From an uncultured Prevotellaceae bacterium (lineage in GTDB: Bacteria > Bacteroidota > Bacteroidia > Bacteroidales > Bacteroidaceae), in contig CADCQC010000159.1 of the NCBI GenBank assembly GCA_902803455.1, forward strand, positions 1 through 12,172: a stretch of 12,172 bases of DNA, written 5' to 3'. The notes under the pieces were generated by a model. That model saw only the letters and a list, made by a program, of their open reading frames with translations, was not told where the DNA came from and ran no database searches. A program made the translations under genes and the position numbers. This document shows positions 1-6,760 of this stretch, one piece after another. Numbering within the stretch: the stretch's first letter is position 1; each line of letters begins with the position of its first letter.

Positions 1-2
1 AA

Positions 3-10
3 CAAAGGTA
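3..10 (-). promoter_or_regulatory. Possible -7 element of a leftward promoter
   Basis: On the minus strand these bases read TACCTTTG, a full match to the Bacteroidetes -7 consensus TAnnTTTG. I see no good TTTG element at the usual 19-nt spacing. If real, it would drive a gene to the left of the window and make positions 11-282 a divergent intergenic region. Short motifs of this kind occur by chance, so confidence is low. Confidence 0.25.
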
Positions 11-102
11 AGCTTTTTCCTCCAATCACTTCTTATTCTTTAATATCTTTTAATATTTCCTCCATCTGCTTTTCTCATTCATCTTTATCACCTTCTCCGT
101 AT

Positions 103-121
103 GCGGCGGTTTTGCCGCCGC
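103..121. repeat. GC-rich inverted repeat (hairpin)
   Basis: Arms GCGGCGG and CCGCCGC flank the loop TTTTG, giving a perfect 7-bp GC-only stem in otherwise AT/pyrimidine-rich DNA. No T-tract follows on either strand, so it is not a canonical intrinsic terminator. It may be a transcript-end or processing hairpin, or a boundary element. No gene is visible in 1-282. Confidence 0.6.
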
Positions 122-133
122 CTCTCATCCCCC

Positions 134-224
134 CATTTTCCAATTTTCATCTTTCATCTTTCATCCCCTCATTTTCCAATTTTAATTTTTCATTTTTCAT
201 CTTTCATTTTCCTCTTTCATTTTC
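134..224. repeat. Degenerate heptamer array, pyrimidine-rich on + strand
   Basis: The stretch reads as thirteen consecutive units of about 7 bases, variants of CATYTTY: CATTTTC, CAATTTT, CATCTTT, CATCTTT, CATCCCCT (8), CATTTTC, CAATTTT, AATTTTT, CATTTTT, CATCTTT, CATTTTC, CTCTTT (6), CATTTTC. A 14-bp unit pair (CATTTTCCAATTTT) recurs exactly at 134-147 and 170-183. The array is strongly strand-asymmetric (few G on +) and carries no reading frame I can support. Looser relatives of the unit precede it around 69-92. Function is unknown; slipped-strand variation, a structured or purine-rich transcript, or protein binding are possible. Confidence 0.75.
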
Positions 225-282
225 CTCCCTTCCCTTTTCTCTTTTATTTAAATAAAATTAACAAATAAATTCTAAAATTATT

Positions 283-313
283 TTTGCGTGATCAAAAATT
301 ATTTCTAGCTTTG
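283..313 (+). promoter_or_regulatory. Consensus Bacteroidetes promoter (TTTG-N19-TAGCTTTG)
   Basis: TTTG at 283-286 and TAGCTTTG at 306-313 match the known Bacteroidetes primary-sigma consensus (-33 TTTG, -7 TAnnTTTG) exactly, with a 19-nt spacer. Transcription would begin near 320. This is the best promoter match in the window. It leads into a roughly 450-base stretch ending in an intrinsic terminator at 767-813. Confidence 0.7.
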
Positions 314-334
314 CAGAACCAACGTCTATAAAAT

Positions 335-385
335 ATGATGCCCTTGAGAGGGCAAGGTAAAAGGAAAGATATTTTTGTATATTAA
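335..385 (+). CDS. Possible 16-codon leader peptide
   Basis: Two adjacent ATG codons (335, 338) start a mini-ORF of 16 codons, MMPLRGQGKRKDIFVY, ending in TAA at 383-385. It begins about 15 bases after the predicted transcription start. Its first codons overlap two mutually exclusive hairpins: GCCCT/AGGGC around TGAG, and CCTTG/CAAGG around AGAGGG. That arrangement suits a translated leader, but an ORF this short can easily be chance. The peptide is basic and has no run of one amino acid that would indicate classical attenuation. Confidence 0.2.
   Translation: MMPLRGQGKRKDIFVY
370..377 (+). promoter_or_regulatory. Possible secondary -7 element (TATTTTTG)
   Basis: TATTTTTG fits TAnnTTTG fully. 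The nearest -33-like CTTG (343-346) is 23 bases away, longer than the preferred 19. If active, it would start a transcript near 384, about 50 bases before the ATG of the small ORF at 435. Confidence 0.3.
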
Positions 386-434
386 TCGAATTTGTGTCAT
401 CATTCAGAACTTGGAAAAAAGGTTTTTTTGTTCT

Positions 435-740
435 ATGAGAATCTTACCACTAATGACGAATGAAACTTTCTATGGAAGGTTTGCCGCTGTCTCATATAAT
501 GGACAGGGAATATTTTCCATTGCTCAAGCACTTGTCTCAGCGGACAAGGGAACTGATCGAAGGCTCCTAAACAATCGAGTGGGAGCATCTAATCTTATCT
601 TCATCCTAAATTTAAACAACCGTCAAACAAACATCGACCACACACAAGCCAAAAAACTTATCAACGAAGGATTTCTCTACAAGGAACGTTGCAAGTGCTC
701 GGGATTTCATAAGGTGGCATGTCAGCACCACCAACAATAA
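435..740 (+). CDS. Unrecognised small protein (101 aa), uncertain
   Basis: I do not recognise this protein. The frame is open upstream to a TTG at 375, but I chose the ATG at 435 because 375 lies inside a -7-like element. The sequence has mixed composition, no transmembrane segment or signal peptide, a patch rich in Asn, Lys and Arg around residues 45-80, and a Cys/His-rich end (KCSGFHKVACQHH). That end could bind metal, although the spacing is not a standard zinc finger. For: a consensus promoter lies upstream and an intrinsic terminator begins 27 bases after the stop. Against: no family is recognisable, and the region also folds into several hairpins, for example CTTGTC/GACAAG at about 532-549. 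It could equally be a structured RNA or a decayed gene. Confidence 0.3.
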   Translation: MRILPLMTNETFYGRFAAVSYNGQGIFSIAQALVSADKGTDRRLLNNRVGASNLIFILNLNNRQTNIDHTQAKKLINEGFLYKERCKCSGFHKVACQHHQQ

Positions 741-766
741 CTCAAAAATAGCACCTCTACAAGCGT

Positions 767-813
767 TCCGGACTACTCACCACAACTCGTGAAGTTCGGA
801 TTTTTTTATTTTT
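767..813 (+). terminator. Rho-independent terminator or attenuator
   Basis: Arm TCCGGACT (767-774) pairs with AGTTCGGA (793-800) with one G-T pair. After a 2-base bulge, TCAC (777-780) pairs with GTGA (789-792). The hairpin is followed by seven T, an A and more T. It closes the unit that starts at 283-313 and ends about 30 bases before the sigma-like start codon at 842. An upstream segment GGAACG (683-688) can pair with CGTTCC (764-769), which would compete for the base of the stem. Confidence 0.75.
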
Positions 814-841
814 ACTACTGACATTATAACTTGCTTCATAT

Positions 842-1828
842 ATGATCTATCAGAAATCTGCGCATAACAATTTGAAAGTTTCCGAGAATCTCGAAAAGGG
901 TAAAGTGATAATCAACAACATCAAGACTGACGCAAGATACCGCAATAACTGCTTCTTCAGCAACGATGAGAAGGAGGGCATGTTCACCATCGCTCAGATA
1001 AAGTCTCATATCAAGAAATGTGTCAAAAATTCTTATCATTATGAATTGGAGGACAATGAGATTGGTAATGTGGTTTACATGCAGCTCTGGTCGGGGGGAT
1101 CTTGGGCGGCTCTCGACTCTTACAAGGGGCAAGCCAGCATTAACATCTGGTTCACCTCTGTCACACGCAACGCTATCTATAAGTACCTCTCGGATATCGG
1201 TGTAAAGAAGGATCCTCAAGCGATGACACCGGGTAATACCGTCATCAAATTCAACGACATGTTCTTGATGGAGGAGCGTGAGGAGATGATCGATACCTTC
1301 GTGGGGGAAGGCATCTACCGCGACATCCTCCACATGGCCTATGTCGATAATCTCCCTGAGGATAACATCATGAAGGTGCTGGAGATGGACAAGCCTACTT
1401 ACAAGAAGATGCGTAAGAAGGCTGAGTTCCTCTTCAAGGACGCTGTCATACGGACCGATTACGAGTATACATCGCTCGTGCTTGCTGACAAGTTTGTTAG
1501 AAAGAACACCGTCTGCTGTGATAACATGGAGACGCTGGCCTGCTACGATGAGTCTTCTTCGCATCCGCTGAGCGAAATCATCGGTCCCCATCTCACGAAT
1601 GCTGAAACCATCCTCGTCACAGAGCAATTCCTCGAGGAGTTCATGGTGGGGCTCAACTGGAATGAGACAAAACGCTTTATCGTCATCCAGCGCTACATTG
1701 GTGTGCCGGCAAAGGAAGTGGCTGAAAAATTAGGATGCCATTATACCAACATCAACAACCGTTTCAGTGACTACTGGCAGGAACTCGTATGCGAGTTACG
1801 CAAGTGGTACGAAAAATATGCTGCATAG
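842..1828 (+). CDS. Sigma-70-like / ECF-like transcription factor, divergent
   Basis: A predicted cytoplasmic 328-aa protein with no signal peptide or membrane segment. Residues about 51-120 resemble a degenerate sigma-70 region 2: an acidic helix (ELEDNEIGNVV), then VYMQLW, SYKGQASINIWFTSVTRNAIYKYL, close in layout to the ECF pattern of FLxLW, YxG, FxTWLxxIARN. Residues 275-318 look like region 4: RFIVIQRYIGVPAKEVAEKLG followed by a recognition-helix-like YTNINNRFSDYW. A second region-4-like segment lies at 158-196 (YRDILHMAYVDNLPEDNIMKVL, then YKKMRKKA). The layout region 2, HTH, linker, HTH is longer than the usual 160-200 aa ECF factor. ATG 842 is used here; the ATG at 980 (residue 47) is a real alternative, because similarity begins only after it. 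I see no consensus promoter directly upstream, so expression may depend on readthrough past the terminator at 767-813. Family assignment is inference. Confidence 0.6.
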   Translation: MIYQKSAHNNLKVSENLEKGKVIINNIKTDARYRNNCFFSNDEKEGMFTIAQIKSHIKKCVKNSYHYELEDNEIGNVVYMQLWSGGSWAALDSYKGQASINIWFTSVTRNAIYKYLSDIGVKKDPQAMTPGNTVIKFNDMFLMEEREEMIDTFVGEGIYRDILHMAYVDNLPEDNIMKVLEMDKPTYKKMRKKAEFLFKDAVIRTDYEYTSLVLADKFVRKNTVCCDNMETLACYDESSSHPLSEIIGPHLTNAETILVTEQFLEEFMVGLNWNETKRFIVIQRYIGVPAKEVAEKLGCHYTNINNRFSDYWQELVCELRKWYEKYAA

Positions 1829-1862
1829 TAAAATGAATTGACTCTCTGATGCTGACAAAACC

Positions 1863-1906
1863 AACCGCCTCTCACCGATGCCATGAGCATGTGAGGGCGG
1901 TTTTTT
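1863..1906 (+). terminator. Rho-independent terminator after sigma-like gene
   Basis: AACCGCC (1863-1869) and CTCAC (1871-1875) pair with GTGAG (1891-1895) and GGCGGTT (1896-1902), leaving one bulged T. ATGC/GCAT extend the stem inward to a 5-base loop, and six T follow at 1901-1906. It starts about 35 bases after the stop of the sigma-like gene and separates it from the envelope operon. Confidence 0.9.
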
Positions 1907-1939
1907 CATGGCTTGTATGGCGATAACAAAAAAAATGTT

Positions 1940-1947
1940 TATCTTTG
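1940..1947 (+). promoter_or_regulatory. -7 element of the envelope operon promoter
   Basis: TATCTTTG is a full match to TAnnTTTG, 22 bases before ATG 1969. The expected -33 position has no TTTG; the nearest CTTG (1912-1915) is 24 bases upstream, so the promoter may be weak or assisted. The element rules out a TTG start at 1945, which would fall inside it. Confidence 0.55.
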
Positions 1948-1968
1948 CCGATTGTTAAACATCCAACC

Positions 1969-3801
1969 ATGAAACAGCATTTGAAATACGTGCCTCTGGC
2001 CATCATCATCGCATCGCTCGCGACCATCCTTGTTTGCTTGCCGCTGTTGGAATCTCATTATCTGTGGAAGGTGCAGGAACTGAACCTCTTCATGCATACG
2101 GGTGAATTCTTTCGGCAACAAATGGTTGTGGCTGGAGGATGCCTTTCTTGGATAGGCACTTTCTTCACGGAGTTCTTCTATTATCCCTGGTGCGGTACGG
2201 CATTGCTCGTCGGATGGTGGGCACTGCTTATCTTTCTGACTGCCTGCGCTTTCCGGATTCCTTTGAAAGCGCTCTCCCTGTTGCTGATACCAGTGGTGGC
2301 ACTGCTGGTGTCTGATGTCGATCTGGGATATTGGATCTATTATCTTAAACTGAAGGGATATTTCTTCGTGGGGACCATCGGCACCACAATGGCGGTGGCG
2401 CTCGTATGGGTATATCGGTGCATCACGCCAAAATACTTCGTTAGGATTGCTTTCATCATCGTCACGGCTTTTGTCGCTTATCCCCTGATGGGATTCTATG
2501 GACTGTTGGCTGTCCTGATGATGGGAATCATCTCGTGGCGGCTCGAGGACATGAATACCACCCAAAAGGTGATCAGTTTATTGGCGGCCTTGTTGACCAT
2601 CATCGCCGTGCCGCTGATCTTCTACCGATGGGTCTATTATCAGACCAACATCCATGACATCTATACCACCGCCTTGCCTCTGTTTGAATATGGAAAGCAT
2701 TGCTATGGGTATGACGTGCCATTCATCGTCCTCTCGGTTTTCTTCCTTATCCTGGCGGCTACCTACAGACACAGAAAGTGGAACGATGAGGTGAGGAAAT
2801 GCTGGCTCTGGACGGTGATGCAGGTGGCACTGGTGGCTGGCCTGGTGGGCATCGTGGTGCTCTACTGGTACCGAGATCAGAATTTCCATAAGGAACTGGC
2901 GATGCAGCACTGCATCGAGGACGACAACTGGGAAGGGGTGCTCGCAGAGGCGGCTTCGCTTGACGGGGAACCGACACGGTCGATCATCATGCTCAAAAAC
3001 CTCGCACTGGCCAACCTGGGGCGACAGGGCGACGAGATGTATCACTACAGAGGGGGATCCAAAATCTTCAACGCTCCTATACCGGTGCAGACTACCCAGG
3101 TGTCGGGAAAACTCATCTATTACCATTATGGAATGCTCAACTTCTGTTACAGATGGTGCCTCGAGGATGGGGTGGAGATGGGATGGAGGGCTGAATTCCT
3201 CAAATACCTCACGCGATGTGCTTTGCTCAACGGGGAGCATCAGGTGGCTCAGAAGTATATCAATGTGCTCAAAAAGACGACCTTCCATAAAGAGTGGGCG
3301 CAACAGCAGGAGAAGTTTATCGGTAACATGAAACTCCTGAGGGAGGATAAACGAAATGATTTCATCTTCCGGCTGATGGGCTACGACGATAGCCTCAACA
3401 GTGATAATTCTAATATCGAACAGTTCCTCATGCACCATCTCGTCAATATCATTTCTGATGACCCTGTCTTGCAGGAACAGGTGGTCATCGCTGGACTGTG
3501 GATGAAGGATATCCAGACATTCTGGCCTAGATTCTTCAAATATGCTGAGTTGATGAAGGGAAAGCATATTCCGGTGCATTTCCAAGAGGCGGCATATCTC
3601 TATGGTAACCTCGAGCATCAGGTCGACATCAGCCACATGCCTTTTGATGAGGCTGTTCCTCGTACCTTCCAGGCTTTCATGGCTAAAGCACAGCAATATG
3701 GTAACCTGGGGGAGGATTGGCTGCGTGAAAACTTGTACAATGAGTTCGGACATACTTTCTACTACGAATATTTCCTCATGAGAGACCAAAAATTGTATTG
3801 A
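1969..3801 (+). CDS. Polytopic membrane protein, DUF6057-like (610 aa)
   Basis: Function unknown. From ATG 1969 the N-terminal half has about eight hydrophobic segments (residues roughly 7-27, 76-95, 99-116, 131-150, 157-188, 200-218, 250-266, 281-300). The remaining 310 residues are soluble. They contain helical stretches resembling TPR-type repeats (about 385-460, for example YHYGMLNFCYRWC and LTRCALLNGEHQVAQKYINVL), probably facing the periplasm. The architecture and wording resemble the Bacteroidales family annotated DUF6057; that label is from memory and unverified. ATG 1969 is preferred over an upstream TTG at 1945, which lies in the promoter. The next gene starts 29 bases downstream, and the operon continues with a flippase and a glycosyltransferase, so a role in surface glycan or envelope assembly is likely. 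The membrane half plus large extracytoplasmic half recalls bacterial glycosylation enzymes, but I see no diagnostic catalytic motif. Confidence 0.8.
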   Translation: MKQHLKYVPLAIIIASLATILVCLPLLESHYLWKVQELNLFMHTGEFFRQQMVVAGGCLSWIGTFFTEFFYYPWCGTALLVGWWALLIFLTACAFRIPLKALSLLLIPVVALLVSDVDLGYWIYYLKLKGYFFVGTIGTTMAVALVWVYRCITPKYFVRIAFIIVTAFVAYPLMGFYGLLAVLMMGIISWRLEDMNTTQKVISLLAALLTIIAVPLIFYRWVYYQTNIHDIYTTALPLFEYGKHCYGYDVPFIVLSVFFLILAATYRHRKWNDEVRKCWLWTVMQVALVAGLVGIVVLYWYRDQNFHKELAMQHCIEDDNWEGVLAEAASLDGEPTRSIIMLKNLALANLGRQGDEMYHYRGGSKIFNAPIPVQTTQVSGKLIYYHYGMLNFCYRWCLEDGVEMGWRAEFLKYLTRCALLNGEHQVAQKYINVLKKTTFHKEWAQQQEKFIGNMKLLREDKRNDFIFRLMGYDDSLNSDNSNIEQFLMHHLVNIISDDPVLQEQVVIAGLWMKDIQTFWPRFFKYAELMKGKHIPVHFQEAAYLYGNLEHQVDISHMPFDEAVPRTFQAFMAKAQQYGNLGEDWLRENLYNEFGHTFYYEYFLMRDQKLY

Positions 3802-3830
3802 TTCTTTACCACATTCAACTTCGATGATCC

Positions 3831-5360
3831 ATGCATAAATCTGTTTCTTCTATATTAAGACTCTTCCTTGCCTTGACGACGGTGGGCCTGATGGCTTGCC
3901 ATCATATACAGGTGCCGGAGAAGTTTGCCGAGGTGAACGCTAAACCTCATATCTATCCTGACTACGTGGATGTCACCATTCCGATCAACATCGCTCCGCT
4001 GACATTCCAACTCGAACAGAAGGCGGGAACCGCCACGGAGGAGATGGTGGCCAGATATTCCTGTGGAGACAATGAGGTCGTCTGCGGGGGAGAAAAAGCA
4101 CAACCTGACTTCGATGAATGGAAACAACTGGTGGCGCTGGCGGCAGGTAAAAGCATTCAGGTGGATGTCTATGAGCGGACAGGGGAGGAATGGAAACACT
4201 ACATGCCGTTCAAAATCCACGTATCTCAAGACAGCATCGACCCTTACGTCAGTTATCGTATCATCGCACCGTCATACGTCACTTACGAGGAACTGACCAT
4301 CAACCAACGGTGTCTGGAGAATTACGACGAACAGGTCATCTACGACAATATGCTCTGCAGTACGGAGACTGATGGACAGTGCATCAACTGCCACAACTAT
4401 CAGCAATATAATCCGGGGAGAATGCAGTTCCACGCCCGGCAGAACATGGGGGGTACGGTCATCGTCTATGATGGGGAGATGAAGAAAATCAATATGAAAA
4501 ATGATTCCATCCTCTCGGCGGGGGTCTACCCGGCATGGCATCCATGGCTCAAACTGATCGTCTATTCCACTGACAAGACCAGCCAGGTGTTTCATACGCG
4601 TGACCTCAATAAAATCGAGGTCTTCGACGCCGGAAGCGACCTCATCGCTTTCGATGTCGACAAATGTGAGGTGACCAACATCCAGAACGCCGATGATGAG
4701 ATGGAGGTCTTCCCGTGTTGGGCGCCTGACGGAAAGATGCTCTATTATTGCAGTGCGCATTTCGCCTATCAGGATACCATCCCAAAGGAGTTGGAGACCA
4801 TACATCGGGCGAAAGAGATCAAATACAATATCTACAGAATGACTTTCAATCCCGAGACAAGGGAGTTCGGACCGAGAGAACTGGTCTTCAACGCTGACTC
4901 GCTCGACAAAAGTGCCACCCTTCCGAGAGTATCGCCAGATGGGAGATATCTCTTGTTCACTTTGGGGGCTTACGGATGTTTCCATATCTGGCATAGGGAT
5001 GCTGACCTCTGGATGCTTGATCTGCAGACAAGGCAGGCGAGACCTTTCGAGGAGATCAATTCCGATAATACCGAGAGTTACCATTCTTGGTCGAGCAATG
5101 GCAAATGGGTCATCTTCAGTTCAAGACGGGATGACGGGGGATTCACCAGACCTTTTATCGCACACGTGGGGAGCGATGGAAAAGCGCAGAAACCTTTCGA
5201 GATGCCACAGGCTGATCCTAACTATCACCGGATGTTCCTCAAAAGTTACAACATTCCGGAATTTATGTCGGGTCCCGTCACCGTATCACCGCAGTCGTTC
5301 GCTGATCTGCTCAAGCAGGATGGCATCCCGGTCAAATATGTGGACAGGTTGAGCAAATGA
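3831..5360 (+). CDS. PD40/TolB-like beta-propeller lipoprotein with CxxCH motif
   Basis: A 509-aa predicted lipoprotein. The N-terminal signal ends in a lipobox-like LMAC, with Cys23 as the lipidation site. Residues 24-175 form an unassigned N-terminal domain. A single CINCH (C184, C187, H188) matches the c-type haem attachment motif. From about 230 onward, PD40 (WD40-like) blades recur: PAWHPWLKLIVYST at 234, PCWAPDGKMLYYCS at 295, PRVSPDGRYLLFTL at 365 and HSWSSNGKWVIFSS at 418. These are the xPDGxxIxFxS signature of TolB-type propellers. Further cysteines (C78, C85, C161, C176) could form disulfides. It probably sits on the periplasmic face or outer membrane. No separate promoter is seen, so it is likely co-transcribed with the DUF6057-like gene 29 bases upstream. 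It is not TolB itself: the TolB N-terminal domain and Tol-Pal neighbours are absent. Haem binding is inference from one motif. Confidence 0.85.
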   Translation: MHKSVSSILRLFLALTTVGLMACHHIQVPEKFAEVNAKPHIYPDYVDVTIPINIAPLTFQLEQKAGTATEEMVARYSCGDNEVVCGGEKAQPDFDEWKQLVALAAGKSIQVDVYERTGEEWKHYMPFKIHVSQDSIDPYVSYRIIAPSYVTYEELTINQRCLENYDEQVIYDNMLCSTETDGQCINCHNYQQYNPGRMQFHARQNMGGTVIVYDGEMKKINMKNDSILSAGVYPAWHPWLKLIVYSTDKTSQVFHTRDLNKIEVFDAGSDLIAFDVDKCEVTNIQNADDEMEVFPCWAPDGKMLYYCSAHFAYQDTIPKELETIHRAKEIKYNIYRMTFNPETREFGPRELVFNADSLDKSATLPRVSPDGRYLLFTLGAYGCFHIWHRDADLWMLDLQTRQARPFEEINSDNTESYHSWSSNGKWVIFSSRRDDGGFTRPFIAHVGSDGKAQKPFEMPQADPNYHRMFLKSYNIPEFMSGPVTVSPQSFADLLKQDGIPVKYVDRLSK

Positions 5361-5413
5361 CCCTCAACGGACCATATATGCACAGCAAATCATAGAGCTT
5401 ATTCTGAACGGCA

Positions 5414-6760
5414 ATGACGAGATGGAAAAAATGGTTGGGTGCTGACAATCGCACCATCCTCATGCGGAAGAACATCCTGGTGTCGCTTTTGCTTAAAGGA
5501 TGGTCGGGCTTCGTCTTTCTCGCACTCGTGCCACTGACACTCAGTTGCCTCGGGACTTACAACAATGGCATCTGGCTCACCATCAGCTCGATGCTGGTGT
5601 GGATCGACCATCTCGACATCGGACTGGGAAACGGACTGCGCAACAGACTCACCACCCATCTGGCTCATGATGAACGGGTGATGGCTAGAAAAGTGACGTC
5701 GAACACGTTCTTCATGCTCTTGCTCATCATCATGCCGGTGATGCTGCTGCTCTTGGGGGGGATCGCAGTCTTCGACATGTTCAGCTTGCTCAACGTCGTA
5801 CCGGAGAATTCTCCACAACTGACGAATGCCATCGCCGTGGCGGTGATATTCGTCTGTGCCACCTTCGTCTTTAAGTTCATCGGAAATTTCTACATGGGGT
5901 TGCAACTGCCGGCGGTGAGCAACCTCATCATGACGTGCGGACATACCCTCACATTGGTGCTGACGGTGGTGGCTTGGCTGATGGGATGCCATTCGCTGGT
6001 GATCATCGCGGCCATCAACACTTGCTCGCCTCTGTTGGCATATCTCATGGCTTATCCTTACACCTTCTTCTACCGCTATCCTGACCTCAGACCCACATGG
6101 AGGGATATCAACTGGACAATAACGAAAAGCCTCATCGGGGTGGGGGTGAAATTCTTCTTGCTGCAGATCGCTGGCGTGCTGCTGTTCATGTCGTCAACCA
6201 TCCTCATCTCTAATATCTTCTCGCCGGAGATGGTCAATCCTTATCAGATCTGTTACCGCTACTTCACCATCTTGCTCATCGTGTTCACGATCATCAGTAC
6301 ACCGATATGGAGTGCCACCAATGATGCTTATGCAAGAGGTGATGAGGAGTGGATACGCAATTGCAGGAGAAGAATCGACAAGGTAATGCGCATGGTGATG
6401 CTGGCGCTCACGGCCATGGTGCTGGTCTCACAACCCGTCTATGCGGTTTGGCTGCACGGAAAGGTCGATATCTCGATCTTGCTGACAGCGCTCATGGCGG
6501 TCTATATGCTCGTCGTCATGTATAGCCTGAGTTACAGCAATTTCCTCAACGGCATCGGAGCGCTTCACTTGCAGCTGATCTTCACTTGTACGGCGGCTGT
6601 GGTGTTCATCCCGCTCACAATCCTCATCACGCATTGGTATCCCAAAGTGGAAGGGGTGCTCATCGCCATGATCGCTGTCAACCTGCCAGGACTCTTCGTC
6701 AATCGCATACAGTTCAACCGCATCATCAATCATCAGGCTAAAGGTTTATGGATCAAATAG
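5414..6760 (+). CDS. Wzx-like polysaccharide flippase (MOP superfamily)
   Basis: A 448-aa integral inner-membrane protein, the usual length for Wzx/oligosaccharide flippases. About twelve hydrophobic helices can be drawn (roughly 22-44, 50-68, 98-126, 139-160, 168-190, 194-214, 236-262, 276-297, 325-346, 353-373, 384-405, 413-432). The charged cytoplasmic loop DIGLGNGLRNRL at 68-79 is typical of bacterial polysaccharide flippases. The family moves undecaprenyl-linked oligosaccharide across the inner membrane. ATG 5414 gives a short basic N-terminus before the first helix. It lies 53 bases after the lipoprotein gene and overlaps the glycosyltransferase gene by 13 bases, which suggests translational coupling. 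No substrate can be inferred, since only one glycosyltransferase is nearby; most of the glycan pathway must be elsewhere. Confidence 0.87.
   Translation: MTRWKKWLGADNRTILMRKNILVSLLLKGWSGFVFLALVPLTLSCLGTYNNGIWLTISSMLVWIDHLDIGLGNGLRNRLTTHLAHDERVMARKVTSNTFFMLLLIIMPVMLLLLGGIAVFDMFSLLNVVPENSPQLTNAIAVAVIFVCATFVFKFIGNFYMGLQLPAVSNLIMTCGHTLTLVLTVVAWLMGCHSLVIIAAINTCSPLLAYLMAYPYTFFYRYPDLRPTWRDINWTITKSLIGVGVKFFLLQIAGVLLFMSSTILISNIFSPEMVNPYQICYRYFTILLIVFTIISTPIWSATNDAYARGDEEWIRNCRRRIDKVMRMVMLALTAMVLVSQPVYAVWLHGKVDISILLTALMAVYMLVVMYSLSYSNFLNGIGALHLQLIFTCTAAVVFIPLTILITHWYPKVEGVLIAMIAVNLPGLFVNRIQFNRIINHQAKGLWIK

Noticed and set aside
134..224. CRISPR array
   Set aside because: Units are about 7 bases with no spacers and no cas genes nearby.
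320..760. Known structured RNA (tmRNA, RNase P RNA, SRP RNA)
   Set aside because: I found none of the hallmark segments, such as a tmRNA tag frame or the RNase P conserved core.
836..1627. Minus-strand open frame of 263 codons opposite the sigma-like gene
   Set aside because: The + strand frame is longer, has sigma-like motifs and ends just before a terminator oriented with it.
1945..1968. Upstream TTG start extending the DUF6057-like protein by eight residues
   Set aside because: The TTG lies inside the -7 element TATCTTTG, so it would not be within the transcript; ATG 1969 is a better start.
2578..3789. Minus-strand open frame of 403 codons opposite the DUF6057-like gene
   Set aside because: Unusual composition (many His, Glu, Arg), no motif, and it lies fully inside a convincing + strand gene with operon context.
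4272..5084. Minus-strand open frame of 270 codons opposite the lipoprotein gene
   Set aside because: It mirrors the PD40 coding region, where blade motifs and lipobox support the + strand; no family features on the minus strand.
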